DNA of 7,135 nucleotides from Deltaproteobacteria bacterium (lineage in GTDB: Bacteria > Desulfobacterota > GWC2-55-46 > S146-70), in assembly GCA_015492395.1 (NCBI GenBank), contig WGFD01000335.1:1-7135 (forward strand), written 5' to 3'. The position numbers were made by a program, and so were the translations under genes. The notes under the pieces were generated by a model, which was not told where the DNA came from, made no database searches, and worked only from the letters and a program-made list of their open reading frames with translations. Numbering within the stretch: position 1 is the stretch's first letter; every line of letters starts with the position of its first letter. Positions 5,485 to 7,135 of this stretch are shown in pieces.

Positions 5485-7135
5485 ATGTATACTGCGTACT
5501 ATAATCTTACGAGAAAGCCCTTTGAAAACAGTCCGGATCCTTCCTTTCTGTTCCTTGGCGATAACCATAGAGAGGTGTTGGCTTCGCTGGTGTATGGTAT
5601 CGAAGCCGGCAAGGGCTTTATTCTGGTTGCGGGGGATGTCGGTACCGGAAAGACGACATTGATCCATGCGCTCTTGAGAGAATTAAATAACAAGCATCTT
5701 GTCATTCATATCATAAATCCCCTATCCGCCTTCAACGATCTTCTCCACCACCTTGCGAAGAAGCTGGATATTCAGGTGGAGTCGAAGAGCAACATCGAGT
5801 TGATCGAGGCCATTCATGGAAGGCTCGAACTGCTGGACAGGACCGGCAGGAGGTGCGTTGTTATTATTGATGAGGCTCATCTCCTGAACGAAGATTCACT
5901 TGAAGAGCTTAGACTCTTATCGAATATCGAGTGTGAAGAGCGAAAATTGATACAGATTGTTCTCGTTGGGCAGATTGAACTGTACAAGACCCTTCACAGG
6001 GACTCATTGAGGCAGCTCCGGCAAAGGATAGTCATAAACCGCATACTTGAGCCTCTCGGCAGGAAGGAGACCGCAGGCTATATAAACCACCGGCTTAATA
6101 TGGTCGGCAGAGGAAGCAAGATATTCAACAGCAGGGCTCTCCTTCGTATATGGCGGACCAGCAGGGGTATTCCAAGGGTTATCAATCAGCTTTGTGATAA
6201 TGCCTTGGTAGTCGGTTTCGCCCTCGATGCCCGGGTGATCGGACCAAAGATAGTAAAAGAAGTTATCAGGGACATGAATAACGGCAGCGAGTATTTGAGG
6301 AGACAGAGAGGTCCTTTGGGCGGTATGAGGCGGTACGGCTACGCCGCCATCTTTATGATATTAATATCGTCTCTTATGGCAAAGCTATACCTGCCTGGCT
6401 TGTCGGTAGCACCGGAAGAGGGTCATGGAGTTCCGGTAGCGGGCCGGATGGTATCCGGTACAGCTGAGATACCGCAAGCGGCAAGTCACCGTGATAATTT
6501 GCAACAGGAAGGATCTGCCGGCTGGCTTACGGAGGATGGGTACAGTGAGGATAATAAGTTGCCCGGAACGGATCTCCACTTGAAAGGGGTTATGCCGGGT
6601 AGTATATCTCTGGGAGAAGAAACTTTAACGCCGGTCGCACTAAGCTATGGTAAGCCCGAAGATGGTACAAGAGTGGAGGACAAGACCGCTTCACTTTCAG
6701 TGAGCGAAGGGATCGAAAGACATATTGTAAGGCCTGGGGATACATTTGATGGTGAAAATGACGCCTTCTCCTCTGTTAAGAAGACGGTGAATCCCGGGGA
6801 GTATTTGCTTAAACTGTCCCAAAAGACCTATGGAGTTTCAAACGATACGGTCATAGATCTGATACACATGGCGAATCCTGAACTACGGGATGTTGATGTC
6901 ATATTCCCTGAACAAAAGGTTGTCTTTCCTCAAATTAAGCGGCAGAACCTCATAGTTTCGGACGGAGATGGGAACTTTTATATACATTATGCGTCCTTTT
7001 ACGCGTTAAGCGATGCGCATGAGCAGATGCGTTCACTCAAGGGTGGTAAACATAAGACGTTCTTGATCACGGCAATGCAGGGGGAGAACCTTGTACACAG
7101 GATCTATCTGGGTCTCTTTAGTGATTACGAAGAAG
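5485..7135 (+). CDS. ExeA/GspA-like AAA ATPase with membrane segment, LysM-like and SPOR-like domains (partial, 3' end missing)
   Basis: The frame stays open from the ATG at 5485 to the right edge, giving 550 residues with no stop. MYTAYYNLTRKPFENSPDP is the signature start of ExeA/GspA and exosortase-associated (XrtA) ATPases. ATPase motifs are Walker A GDVGTGKTT (50-58), Walker B VVIIDEAH (125-132), sensor 1 IVLVGQ (158-163), LRQLRQRI (175-182) and sensor 2 GIPRVINQLCDNAL (228-241). A short hydrophobic segment (~284-299) after a basic stretch predicts one membrane pass with the ATPase in the cytoplasm. A Gly/Ser/acidic linker (~304-430) follows. Residues 435-482 look like LysM (VNPGEYLLKLSQKTYG, then MANPEL, IFPEQKVVFP). 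Residues ~497-550 look like SPOR (NFYIHYASFYALSDA, then HRIYLGLFSDYEE), running into the edge. Both tail domains bind peptidoglycan in other proteins. By analogy with ExeA, it may open or remodel the wall for the export complex; this is inferred. Confidence 0.88.
   Translation, partial: MYTAYYNLTRKPFENSPDPSFLFLGDNHREVLASLVYGIEAGKGFILVAGDVGTGKTTLIHALLRELNNKHLVIHIINPLSAFNDLLHHLAKKLDIQVESKSNIELIEAIHGRLELLDRTGRRCVVIIDEAHLLNEDSLEELRLLSNIECEERKLIQIVLVGQIELYKTLHRDSLRQLRQRIVINRILEPLGRKETAGYINHRLNMVGRGSKIFNSRALLRIWRTSRGIPRVINQLCDNALVVGFALDARVIGPKIVKEVIRDMNNGSEYLRRQRGPLGGMRRYGYAAIFMILISSLMAKLYLPGLSVAPEEGHGVPVAGRMVSGTAEIPQAASHRDNLQQEGSAGWLTEDGYSEDNKLPGTDLHLKGVMPGSISLGEETLTPVALSYGKPEDGTRVEDKTASLSVSEGIERHIVRPGDTFDGENDAFSSVKKTVNPGEYLLKLSQKTYGVSNDTVIDLIHMANPELRDVDVIFPEQKVVFPQIKRQNLIVSDGDGNFYIHYASFYALSDAHEQMRSLKGGKHKTFLITAMQGENLVHRIYLGLFSDYEE

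Noticed and set aside
5179..5667. 162-codon open frame on the minus strand
   Set aside because: It runs antisense across the end of the chain-length gene and the start of the ATPase gene, both firmly identified, and shows no family features.

Overview
The window looks like part of an exopolysaccharide (EPS) assembly and export locus from a Gram-negative bacterium. All five genes lie on the + strand and fill almost the whole window. A double-membrane cell is implied by a Wza/GumB-type outer-membrane export lipoprotein, a two-pass inner-membrane chain-length determinant and an ATPase with a probable periplasmic peptidoglycan-binding tail. Codon choice (many AGG arginines and ATA isoleucines, mid-range GC by eye) is alike in all five genes, so I see no sign of a recent patchwork insertion. 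It would suit Nitrospirota, Omnitrophota, anammox-type Planctomycetes or some deltaproteobacteria, but I cannot assign the organism from sequence alone.

Layout: (1) positions 1-938, the C-terminal part of an alkaline-phosphatase-superfamily phosphodiesterase/phosphatase, cut by the left edge. (2) 935-2791, overlapping it by 4 nt, a 618-residue fusion: a nucleotidyltransferase-like domain that has lost its catalytic residues, a left-handed beta-helix segment and an intact polyprenyl-phosphate sugar-phosphotransferase. (3) 2886-3905, a polysaccharide export lipoprotein with repeated export-domain motifs. (4) 3977-5467, a Wzz/GumC-like chain-length determinant without a kinase domain and with a poly-glycine tract. 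(5) 5485 to the right edge, a large partial gene with no stop in the window: an ExeA/GspA-like AAA ATPase, a membrane segment, a long linker, a LysM-like domain and a SPOR-like domain.

How they may work together: gene 2 would start the repeat unit by loading a sugar-1-phosphate onto undecaprenyl phosphate at the inner membrane. Gene 4 would set chain length and bridge the periplasm to the gene 3 channel. Gene 5 would be an energised factor anchored to the cell wall. Gene 1 would act on a phosphoester or phosphodiester linked to the pathway; its substrate is unknown. The order exporter, chain-length protein, ExeA-like ATPase recalls exosortase (XrtA/PEP-CTERM) EPS loci, but no exosortase, glycosyltransferase, flippase, polymerase or tyrosine kinase is in the window, so that link is an inference.

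There is no tRNA, rRNA, CRISPR array, insertion sequence or convincing terminator, and no gene-free stretch longer than 94 bases. Open frames on the minus strand are shadows of the + strand genes.
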